From: Desulfobacterales bacterium
GTDB lineage: Bacteria; Desulfobacterota; Desulfobacteria; Desulfobacterales; JAIPEE01
Direction of reading: 5' to 3'
DNA length: 64,000 bases
NCBI GenBank assembly: GCA_021737275.1
Contig: JAIPEE010000002.1
Span: 1 to 64,000, forward strand
The translations under genes were made by a program, and so were the position numbers. Every line of letters starts with the position of its first letter. Position 1 is the first letter of the stretch. Positions 46,597 through 56,270 of this stretch are shown here, piece after piece. The notes beneath the pieces were generated by a model, which ran no database searches, was not told the origin of the DNA, and worked only from the letters and a program-made list of their open reading frames with translations.

Positions 46597-47295
46597 ATGG
46601 AACACCCTTATCTATGGTTTGTAAAACTTTTTGAGGCAACGGGTAGTGAGTCATTGATACATTTTGCTCATACATATCCTCATATTCTATACACCTGGGT
46701 TGTAATGGCTATACTGGTTGCACTGAGCTATGTTTCGGTAAAAAGTCTGACAATGATTCCCGGCAAAGGTCAGAATGTTTTTGAACTTCTTGTTTCCGGC
46801 CTTGAAGGTTTTATGGTTGATATTTCCGGTGAAGAGGGCAGATGGTTTTTTCCGGTTGTAGGCACTATATTCATTTATATTTTTGCCTGTAATCTGATCG
46901 GACTTGTGCCCGGTTTCTTTCCGCCGACCGCCAGTCTTAATACGACAGCCTCCTGTGCTATCACCGTTTTTATTTTTACACATTTTATCGGTTTTAAATA
47001 TCACGGTCCCAACTACTACAAACATTTTATCGGTCCTGTGTGGTGGCTGATTCCGATTATTCTGCCGATCGAACTGATTGGTCACTTTGCCCGTGTTCTT
47101 TCCCTTTCCATGCGTCTTTTTGGTAACATGAGCGGCCATGAACTCGTTCTGTTTATCCTGTTTGGTCTGGGCGGCGCATTTTTTGTTCCGCTGCCGATTA
47201 TGGCCATGGGTATCTTTGTTTCATTTGTTCAGGCATTTGTATTCTTTATGCTTTCAATTATGTATTTTGTCGGCGCAATGGAGCATGCGCATTAA
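46597..47295 (+). CDS. atpB: ATP synthase F0 subunit a
   Basis: A 232-residue membrane protein. The helix with the essential Arg (LSMRLFGNMSGHELVLF) and FVQAFVFFMLSIMYFVGAMEHAH at the end are typical for subunit a, which forms the ion half-channels facing the c-ring. AAGGAGG precedes its ATG by several bases. Confidence 0.96.
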   Translation: MEHPYLWFVKLFEATGSESLIHFAHTYPHILYTWVVMAILVALSYVSVKSLTMIPGKGQNVFELLVSGLEGFMVDISGEEGRWFFPVVGTIFIYIFACNLIGLVPGFFPPTASLNTTASCAITVFIFTHFIGFKYHGPNYYKHFIGPVWWLIPIILPIELIGHFARVLSLSMRLFGNMSGHELVLFILFGLGGAFFVPLPIMAMGIFVSFVQAFVFFMLSIMYFVGAMEHAH

Positions 47296-47378
47296 TTAAG
47301 TAATAAGTGTTATTTTTATATAAATGGGTAACCGGAAGAAGCCCAAAGACAAAACTCAACTAAGGAGGAATTTTTAAA

Positions 47379-47660
47379 ATGGAAGCAGAAGTATTAAAAC
47401 TTTTTATGTATTGTGGTCTTGGTGCAGGTTTTTGTATTGCTATTGCAGCATCTTTTTGTGGTATCGCTCAGGGTCTCGGCCTGAAAGCAGCTGTTGAAGG
47501 TATTGCACGTAATCCTGAATCTTCAGGTAAAGTTACTGTTACCATGCTGATCGGTCTTGCTATGATCGAATCTCTGTGTATTTATGCACTTGTTATCTCT
47601 TTCATGCTGCTTGGTAAAGTTCCGGCACTGGATATTCTTACAGGCCTGCTGGGTCATTAA
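47379..47660 (+). CDS. atpE: ATP synthase F0 subunit c
   Basis: A 93-residue two-helix c-ring subunit. Helix 1 has GIAQGLGLKAAVEGIARNPES and helix 2 has the ion-carrying Glu in LAMIESLCIYALVI. A Gln in helix 1 and Ser right after the Glu match the Na+-binding pattern, but the next residue is Leu rather than Thr, so ion choice is uncertain. AAGGAGG ribosome site, followed by a strong terminator; no F1 genes in this window. Confidence 0.94.
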   Translation: MEAEVLKLFMYCGLGAGFCIAIAASFCGIAQGLGLKAAVEGIARNPESSGKVTVTMLIGLAMIESLCIYALVISFMLLGKVPALDILTGLLGH

Positions 47661-47680
47661 TAAGAATTCAGTAGTATTTA

Positions 47681-47715
47681 AAAAGGCTGTACCGGGATCC
47701 GGTGCAGCCTTTTTA
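47681..47715 (+). terminator. Intrinsic terminator of the F0 operon
   Basis: AGGCTGTACCGG pairs with CCGGTGCAGCCT (12 pairs, one G-U) around a GAT loop, followed by a T run. It lies 20 bases after atpE; the A-run before the stem means it may also stop minus-strand transcription from uvrA. Confidence 0.92.
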
Positions 47716-47783
47716 TTAGAAGCGATTCTAAAACCTCGTCCAGGATTTTTTAAACGCCATCAGTTTGGATGAGGTGTTTTGTT

Positions 47784-50600
47784 TTATGTCAAAATCTTTT
47801 TCAGAAACTGCCCTGTATAGGATGCCTCATTTTTAGCCAATGTTTCCGGTGTTCCCGTGCCCACTATACTTCCGCCGTCATTGCCGCCTTCCGGGCCAAG
47901 ATCAATGAGATGGTCGGCGGTCTTAATTACATCCAGGTTGTGTTCAATAACAATAACCGTATTGCCGTTATCCACCAGCCGGTTCAGAACGCCTAACAGT
48001 TTTTTGATGTCGGCTGTATGAAGGCCGGTTGTAGGTTCATCAAGGATATAAACGGTCCGTCCGGTGCCGCGTTTACTCAGCTCCCTTGAAAGTTTAATGC
48101 GCTGGGCTTCACCACCGGAAAGAGTTGTAGCCTGCTGGCCGATATGAATATACCCCAGCCCCACGTCAACAAGCGTCTGAAGCTTGGTTCGGATCGAACT
48201 GATATTTGTAAAAAAGGCAAGGGCCTGATTGACGGTCATGTCCAGTATATCTGCAATGTTCTTACCTTTGTATCTGATTTCAAGTGTTTCCCGGTTATAG
48301 CGCATGCCGTTGCAAACATCGCAGGTGACATACACATCCGGGAGAAAATGCATTTCAATCTTGATGATACCGTCACCGCTACAGGCCTCGCAACGCCCGC
48401 CCTTTACATTGAAGCTGAAACGGCCGGGAGTATAGCCTCTCATTTTAGCATCAGGTGTTTTTGAAAACAGCTCGCGGATAAAGGTAAACAGGCCGGTATA
48501 TGTCCCGGGATTAGATCGTGGTGTCCGGCCGATCGGAGACTGGTCAATATTGATAACCTTGTCAATATGTTCAAGGCCTTTTATCTCCTTGTGTTTGCCC
48601 GCGGGTACCCGTGACTGATAAAGGTGTTGTGAAAGCGAACGGTAAAGTGTCTCCAAAACAAGCGTGGATTTTCCGGAGCCGGATACGCCGGTCACACAGG
48701 TAAATCTGCCCAGCGGGAAATCTACGTCTATCTCCTTCAGGTTGTTTTGAGATGCTTTTTTGATGGTTATCTTCTCCCCCCGGGATGATCGTCGTCTGGC
48801 GGGTGTTTCAATGCGTTTTTTGCCGGAAAGATAAAGGCCGGTCAGAGAGACTTTGTTTTTCTTAAGATTTTTGGGCGTGCCTGAAAAAACAACTTCCCCA
48901 CCGTTCATACCGGCACCCGGTCCCATATCAACAACATGATCAGAAGAGAGAATGGTTTCCTCATCATGTTCCACCACAATAACGGTGTTGCCGAGATCAC
49001 GCATTTTCATAAGTGTAGAAAGCAGGCGCCGGTTATCCCGTTGATGAAGACCGATGCTGGGTTCATCCAGCACATAAAGCACGCCGGTCAGTTTTGAACC
49101 GATCTGGGTGGCCAGACGGATCCGCTGGCTTTCACCACCGGAAAGCGTATAGGCGGACCGGTCAATGGTAAGATAGGAAAGCCCGACACTTTCAAGAAAT
49201 CCTAAGCGTTCCTTGATCTCCTTCAAAATTCTTTCGGCGATTAACTTTTTTTTACCCTTAAGTTTCAGGTTCTTGATAAAGTCGAATGCATCTGAGACTG
49301 AATAGGCCGTAATGTCTGAAATGCCGTGGTTATTTATCCTGACGGCACGGCTGGCTTCGTTCAGTTTGGCGCCCCTGCATTCCGGGCAGGGGATGAAATT
49401 CATGTACTGCCGGATTTCATCTCTCGCCTGCTGGGAGTCAGTTTCAATATAACGCCGCTGAAGGTTGGGCAGCAGCCCCTCAAAGGTTTTCCTGTATGTA
49501 AAGCGGCGGTTGTTCTTTTCAAAATAAAGGGTAATCTCTTCACCGTCTGATCCAAATAGCAGCACGTCCTTAAAACGTTCCGGCAATTTTTTATAGGGTG
49601 TAAAAATATCCACGCCATAATGGCTGGTCAGGGCATCAAGAAATTCCGTGAACTGGACGGAGCTTCTGTTGGCCCACAATGCCACTGCCCCATCTCTTAA
49701 TGAAAGATCCTTATTAGGGATAATCAGATCCGGGTCGAACTCCGTAGCTGTTCCCAGTCCGTCACATTTTGGGCATGCACCCTGGGGAGAGTTGAATGAA
49801 AAACTGGCCGGTGTAAACTCGGGATAGCTGATTCCACAAGAGATACACGCTGATTTCTCACTGAATAGAATCGGATCTCCATCAACAACATCCACCGTTA
49901 CCAGCCCTTCAGATTGGGACATGGCCAGTTCAAGAGAATCGGCCAGACGGTTTTTGATGGCATCTTTAATAACCAGGCGGTCCACTATGACATCAATGGT
50001 ATGTTTTTTATTCTTGTCCAGTTTGGGTGCATCTTCTATGGCAAAGGTATCTCCATTGACTCTTATCCGTGCAAACCCCTCTTTCCTGAGGCGTTTGAAC
50101 AGCTTTTCAAAGGTGCCTTTCTGGCCGTTAATCAGCGGAGAAATGATGATAATTTTGGTGCCTTCACCCAGATCCATGACGGTATCGACAATCTGATCAA
50201 GGGATTGCGAGGTAATGGGTTTACCGCACTGGTGACAGTGAGGTGTGCCAACCCGGGCAAATAGCAGGCGAAGATAATCATAAATCTCTGTTACCGTACC
50301 GACCGTTGAGCGTGGATTATGACTGGCCGTTTTCTGTTCGATGGCAATAGCCGGAGAGAGGCCCTCTATGTGATCCACATCCGGTTTTTCCATGCGTTCA
50401 AGAAACTGACGGGCATAAGTGGAAAGAGACTCTACATACCGTCGTTGGCCTTCAGCATACAGAGTATCAAAGGCTAATGTGGATTTTCCTGATCCTGACA
50501 GGCCGGTGATGACGATTAGTTTATTTCTGGGTAATTTCAAATTGATATTCTTGAGGTTGTGCTGTCGGGCGCCTCTGATGCTTATCTCTTCCGCTTTCAT
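47784..50600 (-). CDS. uvrA: Excinuclease ABC subunit A
   Basis: A 938-residue damage-recognition ATPase. Walker [20 protein letters not shown] near the N-terminus and [15 protein letters not shown] in the second half; two [24 protein letters not shown] signatures; zinc modules with [13 protein letters not shown]...CPKCDGLG and CEACSGDG...[18 protein letters not shown] and [12 protein letters not shown] as Walker B. Full length. No SOS-type box recognised upstream. Confidence 0.98.
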   Translation of the reverse strand: MKAEEISIRGARQHNLKNINLKLPRNKLIVITGLSGSGKSTLAFDTLYAEGQRRYVESLSTYARQFLERMEKPDVDHIEGLSPAIAIEQKTASHNPRSTVGTVTEIYDYLRLLFARVGTPHCHQCGKPITSQSLDQIVDTVMDLGEGTKIIIISPLINGQKGTFEKLFKRLRKEGFARIRVNGDTFAIEDAPKLDKNKKHTIDVIVDRLVIKDAIKNRLADSLELAMSQSEGLVTVDVVDGDPILFSEKSACISCGISYPEFTPASFSFNSPQGACPKCDGLGTATEFDPDLIIPNKDLSLRDGAVALWANRSSVQFTEFLDALTSHYGVDIFTPYKKLPERFKDVLLFGSDGEEITLYFEKNNRRFTYRKTFEGLLPNLQRRYIETDSQQARDEIRQYMNFIPCPECRGAKLNEASRAVRINNHGISDITAYSVSDAFDFIKNLKLKGKKKLIAERILKEIKERLGFLESVGLSYLTIDRSAYTLSGGESQRIRLATQIGSKLTGVLYVLDEPSIGLHQRDNRRLLSTLMKMRDLGNTVIVVEHDEETILSSDHVVDMGPGAGMNGGEVVFSGTPKNLKKNKVSLTGLYLSGKKRIETPARRRSSRGEKITIKKASQNNLKEIDVDFPLGRFTCVTGVSGSGKSTLVLETLYRSLSQHLYQSRVPAGKHKEIKGLEHIDKVINIDQSPIGRTPRSNPGTYTGLFTFIRELFSKTPDAKMRGYTPGRFSFNVKGGRCEACSGDGIIKIEMHFLPDVYVTCDVCNGMRYNRETLEIRYKGKNIADILDMTVNQALAFFTNISSIRTKLQTLVDVGLGYIHIGQQATTLSGGEAQRIKLSRELSKRGTGRTVYILDEPTTGLHTADIKKLLGVLNRLVDNGNTVIVIEHNLDVIKTADHLIDLGPEGGNDGGSIVGTGTPETLAKNEASYTGQFLKKILT

Positions 50601-50707
50601 ATTTATAAGTCCTTGTGGAAATCTAATAATCCGGAGCTTTAATCAATTTTATTCAGGTCATAACACATAAATATAATCATTGAGAAATATAAATCCAGCG
50701 TAAAATT

Positions 50708-51718
50708 TTAACGGATATCTCTATTTACAGCCTGCAAGGATGCCATTTCTATAGCGGCAATGAGGCTTCCGGGGTCAGCCTTGCCGGTACCTGCAATGTC
50801 ATAGGCAGTGCCATGATCTACGGAAGTTCGGATGATAGGCAGTCCCAGGGTTGTATTTACACCATTTTCAAAATGGATCATTTTAAAGGGGATCAGGCCC
50901 TGATCATGATACATGCAGACCACCGCATCATACCGGCCCTTTGCCGCATAATGAAACAGTGTGTCCGGCGGAAACGGACCCACCACATTAAATCCTTCGG
51001 CCTTTGCTTTCTCCATGGCCGGGATGATCAGTTCCACCTCTTCATTGCCGAAAAGACCGCCTTCACCGGCGTGGGGATTCAGGGCGGCAACTGCAATTTT
51101 TGAATCTTTGATACCAAAACGATCCCGAAGGGAATGGCCGGTGATTTGAATGGTTCTAAGAATATTTTCAACCGTTAACATATCTGCCACATTGCCAAGA
51201 GCGGTATGAATGGTCACCAGGACAACCCGGAGCCTGTCACCTGCCAGCATCATGGCGTAATTGCTGGTATTTGTCTTTTTTGCCAGCATTTCGGTGTGAC
51301 CGTTAAAGTCATATCCGGCCATTTTAATTGCCATTTTGTTAATAGGGCAGGTAACCACTGCATCAATTTTTTTGGCCATAGCCATATCTATGGCGGTCAT
51401 GATATACCCGACCATGGCATGACCGGTTTCGGTAGTCGGGGTCGCCCATTTTACAGTGTCTTCAAAAATTGTTTTACCGGGTAAAATATCCACCGTGCCA
51501 GGTGCATACTTGCCTTCATCAGGAAGATTAACAGGGTTTATATTAAGGTTGATATTTAATATTTTTAATGTAAATTCAAGTATTTGCATGTCACCAATAA
51601 CAAGGGGTCGGCATAGATTATAAATAGATTTCCGTGAGAGAGCCATGAGAGAAATTTCAGGACCAATGCCTACAGGGTCACCCATTGTAATGCCAATCAG
51701 CGGTCTTTTTTTATTCAT
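50708..51718 (-). CDS. pdxA: 4-hydroxythreonine-4-phosphate dehydrogenase
   Basis: A 336-residue enzyme of the pyridoxal-phosphate pathway. GITMGDPVGIGPEI, TCPINKMAIKMAGYDFNGHTEMLA, AALNPHAGEGGLFGNEE, GPFPPDTLF, VCMYHDQGLIPFK and SVDHGTAYDIAGTGKAD are all in place, with the metal-binding His residues. It may instead belong to a PdxA2 paralogue, but the motifs are classical. Confidence 0.95.
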   Translation of the reverse strand: MNKKRPLIGITMGDPVGIGPEISLMALSRKSIYNLCRPLVIGDMQILEFTLKILNINLNINPVNLPDEGKYAPGTVDILPGKTIFEDTVKWATPTTETGHAMVGYIMTAIDMAMAKKIDAVVTCPINKMAIKMAGYDFNGHTEMLAKKTNTSNYAMMLAGDRLRVVLVTIHTALGNVADMLTVENILRTIQITGHSLRDRFGIKDSKIAVAALNPHAGEGGLFGNEEVELIIPAMEKAKAEGFNVVGPFPPDTLFHYAAKGRYDAVVCMYHDQGLIPFKMIHFENGVNTTLGLPIIRTSVDHGTAYDIAGTGKADPGSLIAAIEMASLQAVNRDIR

Positions 51719-52277
51719 ATTATATCGCCTTGGGTTAATAGTTTTCTGAGATTATTATCTTACAGAATGAGAAAAAAAATTCAATTTAAATTCTTAACGT
51801 GCAAAAATACAAGTAGTTTTGGGGAGATAAGAAAGATTTAAAAGAAAGATGAACAATATATTTAAAATTAATAGAAAATAGGAGAAAAATGAAGCTATTC
51901 ATAGATTGCGATTTTCGTCACCCAAAACGGATAACTTTGGATATGTTTAAAATTTCTATCAAAATTTGAATTTTCGAAATATCACATTTTTTGGGAGTCT
52001 ATCTGATTTGTGAATATATATATATATAAAAACAGTAATATATAAATTGTTGATAACTTGTAGCCGGATAATTTTAAAATCGGTTTCATCAGGTTTGACA
52101 GTTTTGCCTGGATGCTTTAAATCTGCTTCCAGTTTTTTTGATCACTTGCCGTACAAAAACCCGGGCGTTTGATTGGAATGTTTTTCGGCTAAGTAGTTTT
52201 TAGTAAGTCCCTTCTTGAATTTTTTTTAGTTTATATTTGAATAATTTTTTACTCAGGAATGCAGAAATCGTAGGCCT
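51719..52277. other. AT-rich region upstream of dnaA, possible origin
   Basis: About 560 bases with no gene. It is very AT-rich, with a TA repeat at 52014-52028. Three weak DnaA-box-like sites with a TTATC core occur on the minus strand: 51929-51934 (TTATCC), 52048-52056 (TTATCAACA) and 52066-52071 (TTATCC). None is the full TTATCCACA. Its place just before dnaA makes it a candidate oriC or autoregulatory region, but dnaN does not follow dnaA, so this is only a suggestion. Confidence 0.35.
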
Positions 52278-53630
52278 ATGGAATCTATTTGGAACCAGGT
52301 TAAACAGACACTCAGAGATCATGTGCCGGAGCAAAGTTTCAGGTTGTGGATTGAACCCCTCGAACTTAAAGAAAACCAGGAGGGCAATACCGTACTTATT
52401 TGCCCCAACTTCTTTTCAAAGCGGCGTGTTAAAGAAAACTACAGCTCGCTGATATCAGCTGAGCTTTCACGTGTTACAGGCCAACAGTGTGAACTGGCGA
52501 TTGATATTGCCTCTTCAGACAGTCGTGCAGCTAAAAAATCCACCCGGCCTAAAAATAATGATAGTCAGCTCCCCCTGCCCAATATTCCGTCATGCCATTA
52601 TAATGGCCGGATGTTGCAGAAGGATTATACGTTTGAACGGTTTGTTGTCGGCGGAAACAATGATTTTGCTTACTCTGCAGCGCTGTCTCTTGCCTCGGGC
52701 CGCAGTACAAGCCAGCACTCCCTGTTTTTACTGTCTGATACCGGAATGGGTAAGAGTCACCTTTCACAGGCGGTAGGTCATCATATTCTTTCTGAGTCTC
52801 CTAAGGAACGGGTATATTATATGACGGCTGAAGATTTTACCAACGAGATGGTTCACTCTTTCAGAAATAACACCATTGAACAGTTTAAGGGGAAATACCG
52901 TAACCAATGCGATGTGCTGCTTCTTGAGGACGTTCAGTATCTGTCCGGAAAAGAACGGACTCAGATAGAACTGGCGCTGACACTGGATACTCTCTATGAG
53001 TCCGGCAAGAAAATTATTTTTTCAAGCAGCTATCTCCCGGCAGATATACCCAAAATTAACGATAAATTAAGATCCCGCCTCTCTTCAGGCCTGGTTTCCA
53101 ACATCGATGCCCCTAATTTTAGAACCCGCGTCAGAATTCTTCAGAATAAGGCAAAGAAAAATGGATGCTATATGCCCGAAGATGTCATCCATTATCTGGC
53201 CGGCGAACTTTCTGAAAATGTTCGCCAGCTTGAAAGCGGCCTGATTGGCGTGGTATCAAAATCTTCTCTGTTGGGTACACCGATCAATATCAGTCTGGCA
53301 CAAAGTGTTGTTAAAAATATTGTACGGCAAAGCAAAACGATCTCCATTGATATAATAAAGAAAATGGTCAGCAAGTATTTTAACATTACGGTGGCCGACA
53401 TTGTATCCAAATCACGCAAACAGAATATTGTCCGGCCCAGACAGATGGCGATGTTTCTGTCCCGGCGGTATACGGACCAACCTCTTCAGACCATTGGAAA
53501 GAGTTTTAACCGCTATCATGCAACAGCCCTGCACTCTATCGGTGCGGTAGAGCGTGACATGAAACAGAGCAGTATTATCAAAAAACAGGTTGAATTCTTT
53601 TCCCAAAAACTTGAAACCGGAAAATTTTAA
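52278..53630 (+). CDS. dnaA: Chromosomal replication initiator DnaA (divergent)
   Basis: A 450-residue DnaA with domain I (IWNQVKQTLRDHVPEQSFRLWIEPL), a linker, an AAA+ domain and a C-terminal HTH. Walker A reads SDTGMGKSHL (usual GGVGLGKTHL), Walker B reads LLLEDVQYL (usual IDDIQFL). Domain IV has RPRQMAMFLSRRY, conserved, but its recognition loop is FNRYHATALHS where the classical is FGGRDHTTVLHA: Asp to Tyr and Thr to Ala at base-contacting places. The length and all domains are present, so it is likely functional but with shifted DNA preference. It is not followed by dnaN. Confidence 0.92.
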   Translation: MESIWNQVKQTLRDHVPEQSFRLWIEPLELKENQEGNTVLICPNFFSKRRVKENYSSLISAELSRVTGQQCELAIDIASSDSRAAKKSTRPKNNDSQLPLPNIPSCHYNGRMLQKDYTFERFVVGGNNDFAYSAALSLASGRSTSQHSLFLLSDTGMGKSHLSQAVGHHILSESPKERVYYMTAEDFTNEMVHSFRNNTIEQFKGKYRNQCDVLLLEDVQYLSGKERTQIELALTLDTLYESGKKIIFSSSYLPADIPKINDKLRSRLSSGLVSNIDAPNFRTRVRILQNKAKKNGCYMPEDVIHYLAGELSENVRQLESGLIGVVSKSSLLGTPINISLAQSVVKNIVRQSKTISIDIIKKMVSKYFNITVADIVSKSRKQNIVRPRQMAMFLSRRYTDQPLQTIGKSFNRYHATALHSIGAVERDMKQSSIIKKQVEFFSQKLETGKF

Positions 53631-53688
53631 TTCAGCCTTTTTTTATCCGGGGTTGATTTGAATAAAATTTTCTTCTAACCTGTTATTT

Positions 53689-55095
53689 ATGAAGCTTACC
53701 AAAAAGAAGGCCTTCAGTAATATCAAACGTATTGTCGGCAAAGATAATTTCAGTTCAGCAAAAGAAGATCTCGCCTGTTATGCCTATGATGCCACAGCGC
53801 GAACCTATCTGCCGGACGGTATTGTTTTCCCCGCAAATACCCGGGAAGTAGCCGAAGTCATGGCGGTGGTCAACAGGGCCGGTATACCGGTTATTCCCCG
53901 TGGTGCCGGATCAGGTATGACCGGAGGTTCTCTTGCTGTTGAAGGCGGGATTATCCTCTCTCTGACGAGATTTGATAAAATCCTTGAAATTGATACTGAC
54001 AATCTGATTGCCCATGTGGAGCCGGGCGTGGTGACCCGCCATTTCCAGACGGCTGTTGAGGAAAAGGGCCTGATGTATCCACCGGACCCGTCAAGTGCGG
54101 ACTTTTCAACACTGGGTGGTAATCTGGCTGAATGCGCAGGCGGCCCGCGTGCTGTTAAATATGGTGTTACACGGGATTATGTATTGGGACTTGAGATAGT
54201 GTTACCGGCCGGAGAGATTATCAATACCGGTGTCCAGACAGCCAAAGGTGTTGTCGGTTATGATCTGACAAGGCTTTTTGTAGGGTCGGAAGGTACGCTG
54301 GGTATCATTACAAAAATGACATTACGGTTATTACCCCTGCCGGAAGCGGTTCGAACCATGACGGCTGTTTTTAGTACCATGGCCGATGCAGCCGAAGCCG
54401 TATCTGAAGTGATCCGGCGTAATATTATCCCCAGAACCATTGAATATCTTGATAATGCCTCAATCCGGTGTGCAGAGACGCATCTTAAGGTCGGGTTGCC
54501 GGTTGATGCAGCGGCCATGCTGATCATAGAGGTGGATGGCAAGGATAGTGTCGTGGATGAAGATATTAATCATCTGGCAGAGCTCTGCAGAGAAAAGGGT
54601 GCCGACACTGTTAATATTGCCAAAACGAAAGCGGAATCGGAAGCCCTTTGGAAAGCCCGGAAAGCAATTTCACCATCCCTTTATCTTTATGGACCGGATA
54701 AGATTAATGAGGACATCGTTGTGCCCAGAAGCAGAATTCCCGATATGGTTAGGAAAATAAGTGAGATGCGGGAAAAGACCGGCCTTACGATGGTCAGCTT
54801 CGGGCATGCGGGTGACGGCAATATTCATTTTAATATAATGCTGGATAAGAAAAACAGGATTGAGCTGGAAAAAGCAGACGCGGCCATTGAAGAGATGTTT
54901 GACTTTACTTTAGCGTTGGGGGGTACCATTTCAGGTGAGCATGGCGTCGGGATTACCAAGGCGCCCTATATTGAAAAAGAGATTGGAACAACGGAGCTGA
55001 ATCTGATGTGGAAAATAAAAACGTTGTTTGATCCCAACAATATTCTTAATCCGGGCAAAATATTTCCTGACAGGTTTAATCCGGTATCAAAATAA
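53689..55095 (+). CDS. GlcD-type FAD-linked oxidase
   Basis: A 468-residue flavoprotein of the glycolate oxidase/D-lactate dehydrogenase group. The PCMH FAD-binding domain has VIPRGAGSGMTGGS, MYPPDPSSADFSTLGGNLAECAGG and GLEIVLPAGEIINTG; the C-terminal cap has SFGHAGDGNIHFN and GTISGEHGVGITKAP. It oxidises a 2-hydroxy acid; substrate not readable. The FeS partner GlcF is not beside it. Confidence 0.93.
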   Translation: MKLTKKKAFSNIKRIVGKDNFSSAKEDLACYAYDATARTYLPDGIVFPANTREVAEVMAVVNRAGIPVIPRGAGSGMTGGSLAVEGGIILSLTRFDKILEIDTDNLIAHVEPGVVTRHFQTAVEEKGLMYPPDPSSADFSTLGGNLAECAGGPRAVKYGVTRDYVLGLEIVLPAGEIINTGVQTAKGVVGYDLTRLFVGSEGTLGIITKMTLRLLPLPEAVRTMTAVFSTMADAAEAVSEVIRRNIIPRTIEYLDNASIRCAETHLKVGLPVDAAAMLIIEVDGKDSVVDEDINHLAELCREKGADTVNIAKTKAESEALWKARKAISPSLYLYGPDKINEDIVVPRSRIPDMVRKISEMREKTGLTMVSFGHAGDGNIHFNIMLDKKNRIELEKADAAIEEMFDFTLALGGTISGEHGVGITKAPYIEKEIGTTELNLMWKIKTLFDPNNILNPGKIFPDRFNPVSK

Positions 55096-55156
55096 AGACT
55101 GTCTCTATACGCATTCATGTTAATGCGGGTTACATTTTTTAAAATATAAGAACCCG

Positions 55157-55178
55157 AAGCCTGTCATTTGACAGGCTT
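55157..55178. terminator. Hairpin terminator between convergent genes
   Basis: AAGCCTGTCA and TGACAGGCTT form a perfect 10-base stem with a two-base TT centre (so the real loop includes a few stem bases), followed by TAGTTTATT. It lies between glcD-like and the small minus-strand gene and may act both ways; the T tail is weak. Confidence 0.6.
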
Positions 55179-55196
55179 TAGTTTATTAAGCCGTTA

Positions 55197-55394
55197 TTAT
55201 TGCATCCGCATATAGAGTTCTTCAGATGCAACAAGATCTTCAAGAATCTCCATGCGCACATTCTGATCAAACTCGATGGCACAGCGCAGGCGCAATGCAC
55301 AAAGTTTTTTACACATGGTATCCATGCTCCGGTAATGGCCGAAACAGCCCAAATGGTTATCCAGGGCCTGTTCATCCAGTAATGTTTTTTTCAT
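55197..55394 (-). CDS. Small Cys-rich protein coupled to suhB
   Basis: A 65-residue protein with HLGCFGHYRSMDTMCKKLC and LRLRCAIEFDQNV: Cys at 17, 28, 32 and 38, spaced C-x10-C-x3-C-x5-C, plus His residues, so a metal-binding mini-domain is likely. Its ATG overlaps the stop of suhB (ATGA), so it is translated with it. I do not recognise a named family; the CFG-x(7)-C-x3-C pattern looks like a small zinc- or cluster-binding module seen in Desulfobacterota, which is from memory and unverified. Confidence 0.62.
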   Translation of the reverse strand: MKKTLLDEQALDNHLGCFGHYRSMDTMCKKLCALRLRCAIEFDQNVRMEILEDLVASEELYMRMQ

Positions 55395-56179
55395 GCCTTC
55401 TCCTTAAGTTCCAATAATGAAAGCATTTCATTATGTATATTGCCGTTGGTGGCAAGAACTTCCTTTTTATATATACTAAAATTACGGTTTTGAAAATCAG
55501 TTATTTTTACACCGGCTTCTCCGGCAATAATTATTCCGGCGGCTGTATCCCATGGGTTAAGATTCTGCTCCCAGAAACCGTCGAACCGGCCGCAGGCAAC
55601 AAAGCAGAGGTCAAGCGCTGCAGAGCCCAGTCGGCGAACGCCCTGTGATGCCGCAAGGCAGTTCTCAAACCGGGTTATCAGTTCATTAAAAACGGTTTGG
55701 TGGTTGTAAGGGAAACCGGTGACCAGAAGGCTTTCGGAAACGGCAAGCGTACTGCTTGCTTTTATTGCTGTACCATTAAGTGTGGCACCCTGTCCGGCTG
55801 AGGCATGAAACAGCTCATCCGAGACAGGATTCAGAATCGTTCCGGAGACAATCTCACCTTTATGGGCATATGCAATGGACACACAGAACTGGCCCAGCTG
55901 GTGGGTAAAATTCGTTGTGCCGTCAAGAGGGTCAATGATCCATAAGTGATCAGCATCCCTGTTGCTTTCACCGCTCTCCTCAGCAAGAATTGAATGGTTT
56001 GGAAATGCGTCACGAATGGTTTCAATTACAACTTGCTCTGAACCGGTATCTGCTTCAGTAACAAGATCGATAGCACCCTTTTTATCAATCTTTTTAATCC
56101 GGCCAAGGTATGATTTAAGCACTTCAGCACCTTTTTTGGCCGCACTGATGCTTATCCGGTTTATTTTGTTGAACGTCAT
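55391..56179 (-). CDS. suhB: Inositol monophosphatase family protein
   Basis: A 262-residue Mg-dependent phosphatase: DLVTEADTGSEQVV, ILAEESGE, WIIDPLDGTTNFTHQLGQFCVSIA and NPWDTAAGIIIAGEAGVKITD, the conserved metal-binding motifs. It dephosphorylates inositol-1-phosphate or a related sugar phosphate; SuhB also joins transcription complexes in E. coli. End of the hflX transcription unit. Confidence 0.93.
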   Translation of the reverse strand: MTFNKINRISISAAKKGAEVLKSYLGRIKKIDKKGAIDLVTEADTGSEQVVIETIRDAFPNHSILAEESGESNRDADHLWIIDPLDGTTNFTHQLGQFCVSIAYAHKGEIVSGTILNPVSDELFHASAGQGATLNGTAIKASSTLAVSESLLVTGFPYNHQTVFNELITRFENCLAASQGVRRLGSAALDLCFVACGRFDGFWEQNLNPWDTAAGIIIAGEAGVKITDFQNRNFSIYKKEVLATNGNIHNEMLSLLELKEKA

Positions 56180-56270
56180 TATATAAATTTAATTATTTTT
56201 GAATAGAAGTCAATTAAATAATCAGAAGATGTTGTGTCATTAGCGAAACAGATCTCAATATATGGTACAA

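Noticed and set aside
51719-52277. Confident oriC call
   Set aside because: AT-rich and next to dnaA, but no full DnaA boxes, no dnaN/recF/gyrB neighbours and no skew could be computed. Kept only as a possibility.
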